Of a stretch of 64,000 nt of DNA, positions 29,568 to 37,489 are shown in pieces. The notes under the pieces were generated by a model. The model made no database searches. It was given only the letters and a program-made list of their open reading frames with translations, and had not been told where the DNA came from. Source of the stretch: Solihabitans fulvus (GTDB lineage Bacteria > Actinomycetota > Actinomycetes > Mycobacteriales > Pseudonocardiaceae); NCBI RefSeq assembly GCF_008386585.1, contig NZ_VUOB01000042.1:100828-164827 (forward strand). Reading direction: 5' to 3'. Numbering within the stretch: the stretch's first letter is position 1; every line of letters begins with the position of its first letter. Both the position numbers and the translations under genes were made by a program.

Positions 29568-30815
29568 ATGGGGGAACAGATTCCGACCTACTCGATCGCA
29601 GAACGTGACCGGCGTTGGGCGCTGGCCCGCGACCTGATGGACGCCGAGGGCGTGCAGGCGCTGGTGGCCTACGGCGAGCACGAGTCCACCGGTCCAGCGC
29701 AGTTCGCGCCGGACGTCTACTTCACCAACGAGCGGCCGGGATCCATCGTGATCTTCGCCAAGGACGCCGACCCGATCTCGCTGGTGTGGTCGCCGATGCA
29801 CGTCGAGGACCACATCGAGGCGCGGCGGCGCGGCGAGGCGTGCTGGACCGAGCCGAAGAACATGCGGGTCGCCAAGCACGCGGCCGGTGTCGTGCAGGTG
29901 CTGCGCGAGTTCGGTCTCGAGAAGGCCGCGGTCGGCGTGCTCGGGCTCGAGCCGTACCCGCCGTTCCACTTCAACCCGATCATGCCCTACGGCCTGTGGT
30001 CGGAGGTGCTGCGGGAGCTGCCGGACGCGACGTTCAAGCCGGTGCAGCTGGCGTTCTCGATGCGCACCATCCGGTTGTCCGAGGAGGAACTCGCCGTCGT
30101 CCGGCACGCCGCGGGAATCGGCGAGGCGATGGCGAACGCGATGGCCGAGGTCGCGCGGCCCGGTGTCACCGAGGCCGAGGTGTACGCGGCCGGCATGACC
30201 GAGTCGTTCCGGCTCGGGTCGGTCGCGCCGGGCATGCTGTTGCAGTCCGGCAAGGGCTACGCGTGCTGGGGTCCGCCCGCGTGGCAGTACCGGCCGCAGG
30301 CGCCGAGGATCATCGAGGACGGCGACATCATCCAGGCCGAGGTGTTCACCAGCTTCGGCATGCGGGAGACGCAGCACCAGGTCGCCATCCAGGTCGGCGC
30401 GGCGAGCGCGGAGACCGAGCGGGCGGCCGCGATCGCCAGGGCCAGTTACGAGGCCGGGTTGGCGACGCTGCGGCCAGGCAACAGCTTCGGTCAGCTGGTG
30501 GACGCCATGCTGGCACCGCTGACGGCGGCGGGCGGCTGGAACGTGCACCCGATGGTGCACACCCTCAATCCGTACGGCCCGGTGTGCGGGTTCGGCGGCG
30601 GCCTGACGAACCTGCCGGAGGCCGAGGACTACGGGCAGCTGTTCACCGTGCCGACCGTCGGCGGGCAGCTGCCGCTGCTGCCCGGCATGACCTTCGCGTT
30701 CGAGCCGAACTGCGTGCTGGACGGTCACCTGGTCAATCTCGGCGGCACTGTGGTCGTCGGCGATCATGGCGCGATCGAGCTGAACGATGTCACCACGCGG
30801 CTGATCCGCGTCTAG
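29568..30815 (+). CDS. M24 family (Xaa-Pro peptidase/creatinase fold) protein with altered metal site
   Basis: A 415-residue protein with an N-terminal creatinase-type domain (residues 15-165) and a C-terminal pita-bread domain (~170-410; AAGIGEAMANAMAEVARPGV, MTESFRL). The dinuclear metal ligands of active M24 peptidases (D, D, H, E, E) are not all kept: GDIIQAEVFTSFGMRETQHQ has glutamates where aspartates are usual, HPMVHTLNP keeps a histidine, FEPN keeps one glutamate, and the last position reads VVVGDHGAIEL. It may act without metal, like creatinase, or on a non-peptide substrate. ATG follows AAGGAG. The TrmO gene begins 17 bp after its stop. Confidence 0.82.
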   Translation: MGEQIPTYSIAERDRRWALARDLMDAEGVQALVAYGEHESTGPAQFAPDVYFTNERPGSIVIFAKDADPISLVWSPMHVEDHIEARRRGEACWTEPKNMRVAKHAAGVVQVLREFGLEKAAVGVLGLEPYPPFHFNPIMPYGLWSEVLRELPDATFKPVQLAFSMRTIRLSEEELAVVRHAAGIGEAMANAMAEVARPGVTEAEVYAAGMTESFRLGSVAPGMLLQSGKGYACWGPPAWQYRPQAPRIIEDGDIIQAEVFTSFGMRETQHQVAIQVGAASAETERAAAIARASYEAGLATLRPGNSFGQLVDAMLAPLTAAGGWNVHPMVHTLNPYGPVCGFGGGLTNLPEAEDYGQLFTVPTVGGQLPLLPGMTFAFEPNCVLDGHLVNLGGTVVVGDHGAIELNDVTTRLIRV

Positions 30816-30832
30816 GAAACGGAGGTCACGGC

Positions 30833-31300
30833 GTGACGCAGGACCTGACCATGCGGCCGGTCGGCACGGTCGTCGGAGGCCGGGAGGCGGCCGTCGACGA
30901 CGACTGGGGCGGCGAGCGGGCGGTGATCCGGCTGGACGGCGACCGGTTCACCGAGGCCGCGCTGGCCGGCCTGACCGAGTTCTCCCACCTGGAGATCGTG
31001 TTCGTGTTCCATCTGGTCGACCCGGCCACGGTGCAGACTGCCGCGCGGCACCCGCGCGGCAACCAGGACTGGCCGCTGGTCGGCATCTTCGCGCAGCGCG
31101 GCAAGAACCGGCCCAACCGGCTCGGGGTGTCGCGGTGCCGCCTGCTCGGGGTGACCGGGCTCGATGTGCTCGTCGAGGGCCTCGACGCGATCGACGGCAC
31201 ACCGGTGTTGGACGTCAAGCCCTACCTCGCCGAGTTCGGCCCGCAGGGCGCGCAGTCCCAGCCCGACTGGTCCACCGAACTGATGCGCGACTACTACTGA
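30833..31300 (+). CDS. trmO: TrmO-like tRNA (t6A37) N6-methyltransferase
   Basis: A 155-residue member of the TsaA/TrmO beta-barrel family, SAM-dependent enzymes that methylate threonylcarbamoyladenosine at position 37 of tRNA. Visible family marks are RPVGTVVGGR at the start, LAGLTEFSHLEIVFVFHLVD, the diagnostic GIFAQRGKNRPNRLGVSRCR and VEGLDAIDGTPVLDVKPYLA. The GTG start has GGAGG seven bases upstream. It is 17 bp after the M24 gene, so the two are cotranscribed; a shared role is not obvious. Confidence 0.9.
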   Translation: MTQDLTMRPVGTVVGGREAAVDDDWGGERAVIRLDGDRFTEAALAGLTEFSHLEIVFVFHLVDPATVQTAARHPRGNQDWPLVGIFAQRGKNRPNRLGVSRCRLLGVTGLDVLVEGLDAIDGTPVLDVKPYLAEFGPQGAQSQPDWSTELMRDYY

Positions 31301-31314
31301 CCCACCCGAGTCAC

Positions 31315-31349
31315 CGGTGTGGCGCGGGCCTCTCGCCCGCGTCACACCG
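31315..31349. terminator. Bidirectional hairpin terminator
   Basis: GGTGTGGCGCGGGC and GCCCGCGTCACACC form a 14-bp stem with one G-U pair and a CTCTC loop, extended by one C-G pair. It lies between the convergent stops of trmO (31300) and the STAS gene (31361), so it can serve both. Confidence 0.8.
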
Positions 31350-31360
31350 CTGGCCGAGTG

Positions 31361-31735
31361 CTAGATGGACCCGGTGCCGGCGGTCACGGCGTCGGCGACG
31401 CTGGCGTGGATGACGAAGTGCTCGGCGAGGCCGGTCGCCTCCAGCGGCCGCAGCACGGCGTGCTGGTCGGCGACGATGATCAGCCGGCAGCCGGTCTGCT
31501 CCCCCGCCTCGCTCGCCTCGACCAGGGCGCTGAGCCCGACCGAGCCGAGGAAGGTCACCTTGGTGAGATCGACCACGGCCAGCGTCGCGGCGGGCGATCC
31601 GGTCGCCTCCGACAATCCGGTGCGCACCTGGTCGATCGTGTTCATGTCGACCTCGCCGGCCACTGCGACCACGACGGTCGCTGGATCCGGCCAAGCCAGG
31701 CTCACTCGGATCAGCTCGGGCGAGTGCTGGGACAT
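31361..31735 (-). CDS. STAS-domain anti-sigma factor antagonist
   Basis: A 124-residue STAS protein; ATG at 31735 has GGAGG seven bases upstream. Core signs are VVAVAGEVDMNTIDQVRTGL and VVDLTKVTFLGSVGLSALVE, the second with the phosphorylatable serine region (FLGSVGL) of SpoIIAA/RsbV-like antagonists. In partner switching the unphosphorylated form traps an anti-sigma kinase and frees a sigma factor. The divergent MEDS-HATPase gene at 32056 is the natural kinase partner. No sigma gene lies alongside. Confidence 0.88.
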   Translation of the reverse strand: MSQHSPELIRVSLAWPDPATVVVAVAGEVDMNTIDQVRTGLSEATGSPAATLAVVDLTKVTFLGSVGLSALVEASEAGEQTGCRLIIVADQHAVLRPLEATGLAEHFVIHASVADAVTAGTGSI

Positions 31736-32055
31736 CGTAAGGCCTCCGGGATGGTGCGCATCTGGCGCCCAAGCGTACGCGGGCAAACAGTGTGGGCTAC
31801 CGCCGCATGACAGGGGAAACCACGGTGTGGTCGCCGCTGACGAAGCGTGGTGCAGCTGTCTGCTCAACTGCTGGCGGTCAATCTAGCGTCGAGTCCCCGT
31901 GTGTCGCTACCAGGTCGTATCCATCGCGCTGCATGCGCACATCGGACTCGGTAGGGTGAAATGGCGTCCGTTTGAGGAGGGAGATCACCGACAAGCCGTA
32001 ACGCTCAGTTGCGCCAGGTGATCCCGCGGACGGCGAAGACCAAGATGGGCAGCAG
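31736..32055. other. Divergent intergenic region between STAS and MEDS-HATPase genes
   Basis: These 320 bp hold no supported gene. On the minus strand GTTT and GGGCGC are separated by 14 bases ahead of the STAS gene, a weak match to the actinomycete SigB-type pattern (GnnT, 14-16 bases, GGGTAC). GAGGAGGGAG at 31974-31983 lies too far from the ATG at 32056 to serve as its ribosome binding site. Confidence 0.35.
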
Positions 32056-33006
32056 ATGAACGCGCCGACGATCGTGGGGTCGCTCCACCACCCCGCCCTG
32101 CTCTACCGCGGCCCCGCCGAGTACCTCGCCGGGACGGTCCCGTTCGTGCTCGACGGGCTCGCCGCCGGCCAGCCCGTCGCCGTCGTCGTTCCCCCGGGAA
32201 ACCTGACGCTGCTGCGCTCCCACCTTGGCGACGCGGCCGAACGAGTCCTGATGATCGACATGACGGAGGCCGGTCGCAACCCCGGCCGGATCATCCCCGG
32301 GGTGCTGCGCGCGTTCGCGGACAAGCACGACGGCGTCCACGTGCGGATCATCGGCGAACCGGTCTGGGCGAGCCGTTCCGCGAGCGAGTATCCCGCCTGC
32401 GCCCAACACGAGGCGCTGATCAACCTCGCGTTCAAGGACAGGGATGTCAGCATCCTGTGCCCGTACGACGCGGTGGCGCTCGACGCCGTCGCCATCGCCG
32501 ACGCGTTCAGGACGCATCCGATGCTGCTGGACACCGACGGCAGCAGGACGAGCCCCGACTACGCGCCGGACCGCGTGCTGGCCGACTACAACGAGCCGCT
32601 GCCCGTGCCGCCCACCGCGGCGACCTGCCTGGTGCGCCCGAACGACTTCGTCTCGCTCCGACGCTTCGCCGTGGCCCAGGCCGCGTCGCGTGGCATGGTC
32701 GGCGACCGGCTCGACGACCTGCTGCTCGCCGTGACCGAGTTGGCCACCAACAGCGCCGAGGTCGTCCTCGACGCCGCGCGGCGCGACGATCCGGTCACGA
32801 TGGCGTTCTGGGCCAAGGACCGGCACCTCGTCTGCCAGGCGCACGGCCCCGGCGTGCTGCGCGATCCCCTCGCCGGTCGTCGCCCGATCTCGGTCCACCA
32901 GTTCCGGGGCAGAGGACTGCTGCTGGTGAACCAGCTCGCCGATCTCGTCCGCGTCCACACCGGGCCGGACAGCACGACCGTGCGCGTCCTGTTCCGCCTG
33001 CCGTAG
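32056..33006 (+). CDS. MEDS domain / HATPase anti-sigma regulatory kinase
   Basis: A 316-residue protein of the MEDS-HATPase class. Residues 1-165 form a MEDS (DcmR-like) sensor domain: HHPALLYRGPAEYLAGTVPF and GQPVAVVVPPGNL, then ALINLAFKDRDVSILCPYD. Residues ~195-316 form an RsbW-like GHKL ATPase: SLRRFAVAQAASRGMVGDRL, LLAVTELATNSAEVV (N-box) and RGRGLLLVNQLADLVRVH. Such proteins phosphorylate STAS partners or hold a sigma factor; the divergent STAS gene fits. The MEDS part probably senses a small organic or redox signal. The ribosome binding site is weak. Confidence 0.87.
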   Translation: MNAPTIVGSLHHPALLYRGPAEYLAGTVPFVLDGLAAGQPVAVVVPPGNLTLLRSHLGDAAERVLMIDMTEAGRNPGRIIPGVLRAFADKHDGVHVRIIGEPVWASRSASEYPACAQHEALINLAFKDRDVSILCPYDAVALDAVAIADAFRTHPMLLDTDGSRTSPDYAPDRVLADYNEPLPVPPTAATCLVRPNDFVSLRRFAVAQAASRGMVGDRLDDLLLAVTELATNSAEVVLDAARRDDPVTMAFWAKDRHLVCQAHGPGVLRDPLAGRRPISVHQFRGRGLLLVNQLADLVRVHTGPDSTTVRVLFRLP

Positions 33007-33055
33007 CCGGCGCGTCGAATGATTACCGCCGAGCGGAACCGGGTATTCAGGTCAG

Positions 33056-34576
33056 ATGGCCACCCGAACCCGTGAGACCGAACGCAAGTACGAACTGCCG
33101 GCCGGGGGAACACTGCCGGCGCTGGACGACCTGCCCGGTGTCACGGTCGCGAGCCCGCCGGACGACCTGTCGCTGGACGCCGTCTACCACGACACCCCGG
33201 ACCTGCGGCTGGCCGCCGCCGGCATCACGCTGCGCAGGCGGACCGGCGGCTCGGACGCCGGATGGCACCTGAAGTTGCCCGCCGGCAAGGACTCCAGGGA
33301 CGAGCTGCGGGTGCCGCTTGGTCGGACGGGCAAGCGGGTGCCGAGGGAACTCGCCGAGCTGGTTCGCGCGTACTCCCGGGGCGCCGGCCTGATCCCGGTG
33401 GTGCACCTGCGCACGGCCCGCCGCCGCTGGACGTTGCTCGACGCGGACGGGAACCCGGCGGCCGAGGTCGCCTCGGACGACGTGTCCGCGCAGACGCTCG
33501 GCGAGTCCGCCACGCTGGACTCCTGGCGCGAGGTCGAGGTCGAACTGCTCGGCGGCGACCGCGACCTGCTCGACACCGTGGGGGCCAGGCTGCGCGGCGC
33601 CGGCGTGCTGCCCTCCGACGGGCGCCCGAAACTGGTGCGGCTACTGGGAAATCGGGTCCCGGTAGCGCCGGCACGGTCCGCGCCGAACCGGAGGTCGACC
33701 GCCGGCCAGGTCGTGCTCGCCGACCTGCGGACCCAGGTGGCGAGGATCAAGCGCGAGGACCCGAGGGTGCGGCAGGACGAGCCGGACTCGGTGCACAGCA
33801 TGCGGGTCGCGACCAGGCGGCTGCGCAGCACGCTCCAGGCCTACGGCAGCGTCGTGGCGCGCAAGCACACCAGGATGCTGACCGAGGAGCTGCGCTGGCT
33901 GGCCGGCGTGCTCGGCCAGGCAAGGGATCTCGAGGTGTTGGAGCGCAGGTTCGTCGACGCCGTCGCGGAACTGCCGGACGAGTTGGTGCTCGGCAACGTG
34001 CGGGCCAGGCTGGTCGAGCACTTCGCCGGGAGGGCGGCGTCGGCGCGCGCGGACGTGCTCGCCGCGCTGGACGGCCCGCGCTACCTGGCGTTGCTCGACG
34101 CGCTCGACGAGTTGCTGGCGAACCCGCCGCTCACCCCGCTGGCCGAGGGCCGCGCGGCCGGGGTGCTGCCCGAGCTGGCCGGGCGCGCCTGGCGGACGCT
34201 CGCCAGGGCGACCGCGGCGACGGACGGGCTCGACCAGGGCCACGAACTCGACCGCGCGCTGCACGAGGTGCGCAAGAAGGCCAAGCGGTTCCGCTACACC
34301 GCGGAGTCGGCGGTTCCCGTGCTCGGCAAGGGCCCCAAGCGATCCGCGCGCCGGGCGAAGGCGTTGCAGCGGCTGCTCGGCGACCACCAGGACAGCGTGC
34401 TGGCGCGCGGCGAGCTGCGACAGCTCGCCGTCGAGACGCACCTGTCCGGTGACAACTCCTTCACCTTCGGGCTGCTGCACGAACGGGAACACAATCGGGC
34501 GGACGACGCGGAAGCCGCGTTTCCCTCGGCGTGGCGAGCGGCCGCGAAGCGCGGGCAGCTCAGGTGGCTGGCGTGA
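33056..34576 (+). CDS. CYTH and CHAD domain-containing protein
   Basis: A 506-residue fusion. Residues 5-200 are a CYTH triphosphate-tunnel domain with the ExExK signature in ETERKYEL, and LDAVYHDTPDLRLAAAGITL and WHLKLPAGKDSRDELRVPLG as metal- and phosphate-binding strands. Residues ~225-505 are a CHAD domain of helical repeats (DSVHSMRVATRRLRSTLQAY, HEVRKKAKRFRYTAESAV) whose histidines and arginines bind polyphosphate. CYTH-CHAD proteins are linked to inorganic triphosphate or polyphosphate metabolism. ATG at 33056, 49 bp after the MEDS gene, same strand, so possibly cotranscribed. Confidence 0.93.
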   Translation: MATRTRETERKYELPAGGTLPALDDLPGVTVASPPDDLSLDAVYHDTPDLRLAAAGITLRRRTGGSDAGWHLKLPAGKDSRDELRVPLGRTGKRVPRELAELVRAYSRGAGLIPVVHLRTARRRWTLLDADGNPAAEVASDDVSAQTLGESATLDSWREVEVELLGGDRDLLDTVGARLRGAGVLPSDGRPKLVRLLGNRVPVAPARSAPNRRSTAGQVVLADLRTQVARIKREDPRVRQDEPDSVHSMRVATRRLRSTLQAYGSVVARKHTRMLTEELRWLAGVLGQARDLEVLERRFVDAVAELPDELVLGNVRARLVEHFAGRAASARADVLAALDGPRYLALLDALDELLANPPLTPLAEGRAAGVLPELAGRAWRTLARATAATDGLDQGHELDRALHEVRKKAKRFRYTAESAVPVLGKGPKRSARRAKALQRLLGDHQDSVLARGELRQLAVETHLSGDNSFTFGLLHEREHNRADDAEAAFPSAWRAAAKRGQLRWLA

Positions 34577-34709
34577 CCGACCCGCTACTCGTTCGGGTGG
34601 GCCGCGGCCGCGACGCGCCGGGGTTGGCCAGGTTGTTCACCTTCCTGACCCGAGGTAGCCTCCGGCCGATGTCTGATTGAGACGCTGCACGTTTCGAGGC
34701 GGGGTACTG

Positions 34710-35117
34710 GTGGTTACGGGTCGGGTTCTGCGTTTTGACCAGGTGCGCGGTTACGGTTTCATCGCACCGCATTCCGGTGGCGAGGACGTTTTCCTGCACG
34801 CGAACGACCTCGTCGACGAGAAGCATCTCGTCCGTCCCGGCGCGGTGGTCGAGTTCCAGGTCACCGGCGGCGATCGCGGCCTGAAGGCGACGGGCGTGCG
34901 CGTCGTGGAGCAGGCCGCCGGCGTGCCGGCCGGGCAGCCGCATTCGGTCGCCGAGGTCGGCGACGGACTGTGCGAGGTGCTGCCGAGCGCGGAGTTCCAG
35001 CAGGAGATCACCGAGGTGCTGATCAAAGCCGACCCGACGCTGACCGGCGCGCAGATCCTTCGGGTGCGCCAGGAATTCGCGCGCCTGGCCGAGAAGTACG
35101 GCTGGATCGAGAACTGA
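34710..35117 (+). CDS. Cold-shock-domain protein with C-terminal helical extension
   Basis: A 135-residue protein. Residues 1-65 are a CspA-type OB fold: GRVLRFDQVRGYGFIAPHSG (RNP1-like) and GEDVFLHANDL (RNP2-like). Residues 75-135 are a separate helical tail (VGDGLCEVLPSAEFQQEITE, LTGAQILRVRQEFARLAEKY) found in actinobacterial two-part cold-shock proteins, likely modifying RNA binding. GTG at 34710 gives MVTGRVLRF; the in-frame upstream start at 34677 would add eleven unlikely residues. It probably binds single-stranded RNA or DNA. Confidence 0.85.
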   Translation: MVTGRVLRFDQVRGYGFIAPHSGGEDVFLHANDLVDEKHLVRPGAVVEFQVTGGDRGLKATGVRVVEQAAGVPAGQPHSVAEVGDGLCEVLPSAEFQQEITEVLIKADPTLTGAQILRVRQEFARLAEKYGWIEN

Positions 35118-35133
35118 CCACCGCGTCGCGGAC

Positions 35134-35149
35134 CTCGACCATGGTCGAG
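35134..35149. promoter_or_regulatory. SoxR box upstream of soxR
   Basis: CTCGACCATGGTCGAG is a perfect 16-bp palindrome, 35 bp before the soxR ATG. With its flanks it closely matches the 18-bp CCTCAA...TTGAGG-type SoxR site of bacteria. Autoregulation by SoxR is likely. Confidence 0.75.
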
Positions 35150-35184
35150 ACCTGCCGGAACACTGCGGACCCAGGGTGACCGAC

Positions 35185-35643
35185 ATGGCCGAACTCGCAC
35201 CGACCGCCACCGAACTCACCATCGGCGAACTGGCCGACCGCAGCGGCGTCCCCGCCTCGGCACTGCGGTTCTACGAGCGCGAGGGCCTGATCCACAGCAA
35301 GCGCACGTCGGGAAACCAGCGCCGCTACAGCCGCGCGACGCTGCGCAGGGTCGCGTTCGTGCGCGCATCGCAGAGCGTCGGGATTCCGCTGTCGGTGATC
35401 GGGGAGGTACTGGCCTACCTGCCCGCCGACGAGGCCCCGAACCGCGCGATGTGGGAGCGGGCGTCCGAGTGCTGGAGCGAGCAGGTCAACTCCCGCATCG
35501 AGCAACTGGAGCGGATGCGGGACCGGTTCACCGAGTGTATCGGCTGCGGCTGCCTGTCATTCGAGCAGTGCGCGTTGGTCAATCCCAACGACGCGCTCGG
35601 CGCCAAGGGCCCCGGCCCACACCGCCTGCTCGGCCCTCAGTAG
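35185..35643 (+). CDS. soxR: Redox-sensitive transcriptional activator SoxR (MerR family)
   Basis: A 152-residue MerR-family regulator. The N-terminal HTH reads LTIGELADRSGVPASALRFY-EREGLI; the dimerisation helix follows (EQVNSRIEQLERMRDRFTEC). The [2Fe-2S] cluster motif is complete: C-I-G-C-G-C-L-S-F-E-Q-C near residues 115-126. In actinomycetes SoxR answers redox-active metabolites rather than general superoxide stress. ATG at 35185 is preferred over GTG at 35176 because AGGGTGA lies just before it. A perfect SoxR palindrome lies upstream. No other SoxR box was noticed in the window. Confidence 0.95.
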   Translation: MAELAPTATELTIGELADRSGVPASALRFYEREGLIHSKRTSGNQRRYSRATLRRVAFVRASQSVGIPLSVIGEVLAYLPADEAPNRAMWERASECWSEQVNSRIEQLERMRDRFTECIGCGCLSFEQCALVNPNDALGAKGPGPHRLLGPQ

Positions 35644-35670
35644 TCGCACCCCGAACGCCTTCACACACAT

Positions 35671-36016
35671 ACCGACCATCGGTCTGTGCTCAAACGACCA
35701 TTCACCCCAAAGCCGACCGACGGTCGGTATGCCACCAACCACCACTCACAAAATCGACCGACAGTCGGTACGCCGACCGCAGCCCGTTCACACAGACCGT
35801 CAGTCGGTATGCCGGCAGCCACTACCCGGACAGCACGCCCCAACCCCGCACGCCGCCCGCCCTCCACCGCGCACACCGACCGACGGTCGGTACGTCAACA
35901 CCGACGACCCAAAAACAGACCGACAGTCGGTACACACAAACGGCCAGCCGCAGAAAACCGACCGTCAGTCGGTATGCACGCACCCACTCGCCTCCCGAAA
36001 CCGACCGGCAGTCGGC
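35671..36016. repeat. Array of eight palindromes with ~41-bp period
   Basis: Eight copies of the core ACCGACnGTCGGT lie at 35671, 35716, 35757, 35796, 35879, 35919, 35961 and 36004. Four are perfect palindromes (35716, 35757, 35879, 35919) and the others differ by one to three bases. Centre spacings are 45, 41, 39, 83 (two periods), 40, 42 and 43 bp, so the sites recur every four helical turns. Most copies continue with TATGC or TACGC, giving the array a direction. Spacers of about 20-28 bp differ in sequence and are rich in A and C on the plus strand. The array fills the gap between the convergent soxR and SDR genes; no gene is supported inside it. Confidence 0.95.
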
Positions 36017-36020
36017 GCAG

Positions 36021-36740
36021 CTAGCGCGCCGCGCCGCCAACGACCTCCTCGAACCGGTCCCGCTTCACGTAGAGATCCCAGAACGCGTCGGCCAGGTCGG
36101 CTGCGTCGAGCGGTGCGGGCAGCAGGGCGGGGTCCCAGTTCTCGGCGACGTACTTGGCACCGTCGCTGCCGGCGATCATCCCCGCCACCTGCACCAGGCC
36201 CGCGTACACGCCGGTGTCCGCCAAGCTCGCGTTGAGGTTCTGTAGGTAGCCGCGAGCTGCGGCGGCCGCCGTGCCGATGTTGGCGAGCGACGGAACCGGA
36301 GCGCTGGCGGTGACGGCGAGCCCGAACAGCAGCGCGCCGTCGCCGCGCTCGACCATGCCGGGCAGCAGCTCTCGAACCAACGCGACCGGCGTGCGCAGCA
36401 GCAGGTCGAGCGGGAACTCGAAAGATTCGACGGTCACCTCGCGCACGTCGAGCTGTCGCTCGATCCAGTCGAGCGAGGCCGGCGCGTACTCCACGACGTC
36501 GAGTTGGCCGAACCGCCGCGTGATCGCCTCGATGACGCCCGGCAGCGCGGCCCGATCCATCAGGTCGGCGGCGAACCCCGCCGCCTCGATGCCCTCCCCG
36601 GCCAACTCGCCCACCAGGGCGTCCAGTCGGGTCTGGGTCCTGGCGACCAGGGCGACCCGGAACCCCTCCCGGCCGAACCGGCGCGCGACTGAGCGGCCGA
36701 GGCCGGGACCGGCCCCGAAAACGGCGATGGCCTTGGACAT
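36021..36740 (-). CDS. SDR family protein with degenerate active site
   Basis: A 239-residue short-chain dehydrogenase-fold protein. The nucleotide-binding start AIAVFGAGPGLGRSVARRFG (G-x3-G-x-G) is intact, with FAADLMDRAALP and LDVVEYAPAS where NNAG is usual. The catalytic Y-x3-K is missing: the region reads ANIGTAAAAARGYLQNLNAS, with no lysine and no aligned tyrosine. It may bind NAD(P) without classical SDR chemistry. It is divergent from the TetR gene at 36835, whose twin operators lie at its promoter, and convergent with soxR across the palindrome array. Confidence 0.82.
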   Translation of the reverse strand: MSKAIAVFGAGPGLGRSVARRFGREGFRVALVARTQTRLDALVGELAGEGIEAAGFAADLMDRAALPGVIEAITRRFGQLDVVEYAPASLDWIERQLDVREVTVESFEFPLDLLLRTPVALVRELLPGMVERGDGALLFGLAVTASAPVPSLANIGTAAAAARGYLQNLNASLADTGVYAGLVQVAGMIAGSDGAKYVAENWDPALLPAPLDAADLADAFWDLYVKRDRFEEVVGGAAR

Positions 36741-36765
36741 GTGTTGTCCCCCTCCAGAGTTAATA

Positions 36766-36820
36766 TGACGATGCCGTCAACTTCGCCCAGTCAACCAGGA
36801 ACTTGACGATGCCGTCAACT
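36766..36820. promoter_or_regulatory. Twin TetR operators between SDR and TetR genes
   Basis: TTGACGATGCCGTCAACT at 36803-36820 and its copy TGACGATGCCGTCAACT at 36766-36782 share palindromic arms TTGACG/CGTCAA around ATGC and lie 37-38 bp apart. They sit at the divergent promoters of the SDR gene (36740) and the TetR gene (36835), the standard place for autoregulatory operators. Confidence 0.82.
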
Positions 36821-36834
36821 AATAGACTCACGAC

Positions 36835-37482
36835 ATGGCCCCCTCGACCGAGCCCACGCGACCGCTGCGCAGCGACGCCCAGCGCAACCGCGAACTGCTC
36901 CTCGGCGCGGCCCGCGAGCTGTTCGCCGAGCGGGGCATCGACGTCGCGATGGCAGACATCGCGCGGCACGCCGGGGTGAGCAACGGGACCCTCTACAACC
37001 GCTTCCCCACCAGGACCGACCTGATCGAGGCGGTGTTCCTCGACCGGTTGGAGAGGATCGTCGACCTCGCCGGGCAGGCGCTGGCGGTCGCCGACCCGTG
37101 GCAGGGGTTCGCCTCGTACCTGATCGGGGTCTGCGAGCTCCAGGCCGACGACCGAGGCTTCAACGAGGTGGCCGCCCGCAACCTGGCCGACTCCCCCGCC
37201 GCCAGGAACCTGCGCGCGGCCGCGCTGACCGGGGTGACCGAGCTGCTGACCAGGGGCGCGCGCGCCGGCGTGCTGCGCGCCGATGTCACCGTCGAGGACC
37301 TGGCGTTCGTGATCTGGGGCATCTCGCGGACCGTGGAGATCACCGCGGGGACCGCGCCGAGGGCGTGGCGCCGACACCTGGCCCTGGCCATGGACGGCTT
37401 CCGCGCCGAGGGCGCCCACCCGCTGCCGGAGCCGCCGCTCCCGCCCGGCGGCGTGCACCCCGCACCGCCGAAGGAAAACTGA
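36835..37482 (+). CDS. TetR/AcrR family regulator
   Basis: A 215-residue TetR-type repressor. The HTH is at residues 18-65: NRELLLGAARELFAERGIDV then MADIARHAGVSNGTLYNRFP. The C-terminal ligand domain (TAPRAWRRHLALAMDGFRAE) fits the class found beside SDR genes, and a proline-rich tail follows. It is divergent from the atypical SDR gene, with two 17-18-bp palindromic operators in the 94-bp gap. It likely represses both genes; the inducer is probably the SDR substrate or a toxic small molecule. Confidence 0.9.
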   Translation: MAPSTEPTRPLRSDAQRNRELLLGAARELFAERGIDVAMADIARHAGVSNGTLYNRFPTRTDLIEAVFLDRLERIVDLAGQALAVADPWQGFASYLIGVCELQADDRGFNEVAARNLADSPAARNLRAAALTGVTELLTRGARAGVLRADVTVEDLAFVIWGISRTVEITAGTAPRAWRRHLALAMDGFRAEGAHPLPEPPLPPGGVHPAPPKEN

Positions 37483-37489
37483 CCCGGCG

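Noticed and set aside
28392..30767. A 791-codon minus-strand frame over the LAL/M24 divergent region
   Set aside because: It crosses two well-supported genes in other frames and reads as Arg/Gly/Ala-rich noise.
35671..36016. CRISPR array
   Set aside because: Repeats are short palindromic cores with changing flanks, spacers are only about 20-28 bp, one interval is double length, and no cas gene is in the window.
35686..36024. Repeat protein in the palindrome array (peptides such as NRPTVGT)
   Set aside because: All frames on both strands give similar repeats because of the palindromes, and no frame has a ribosome binding site.
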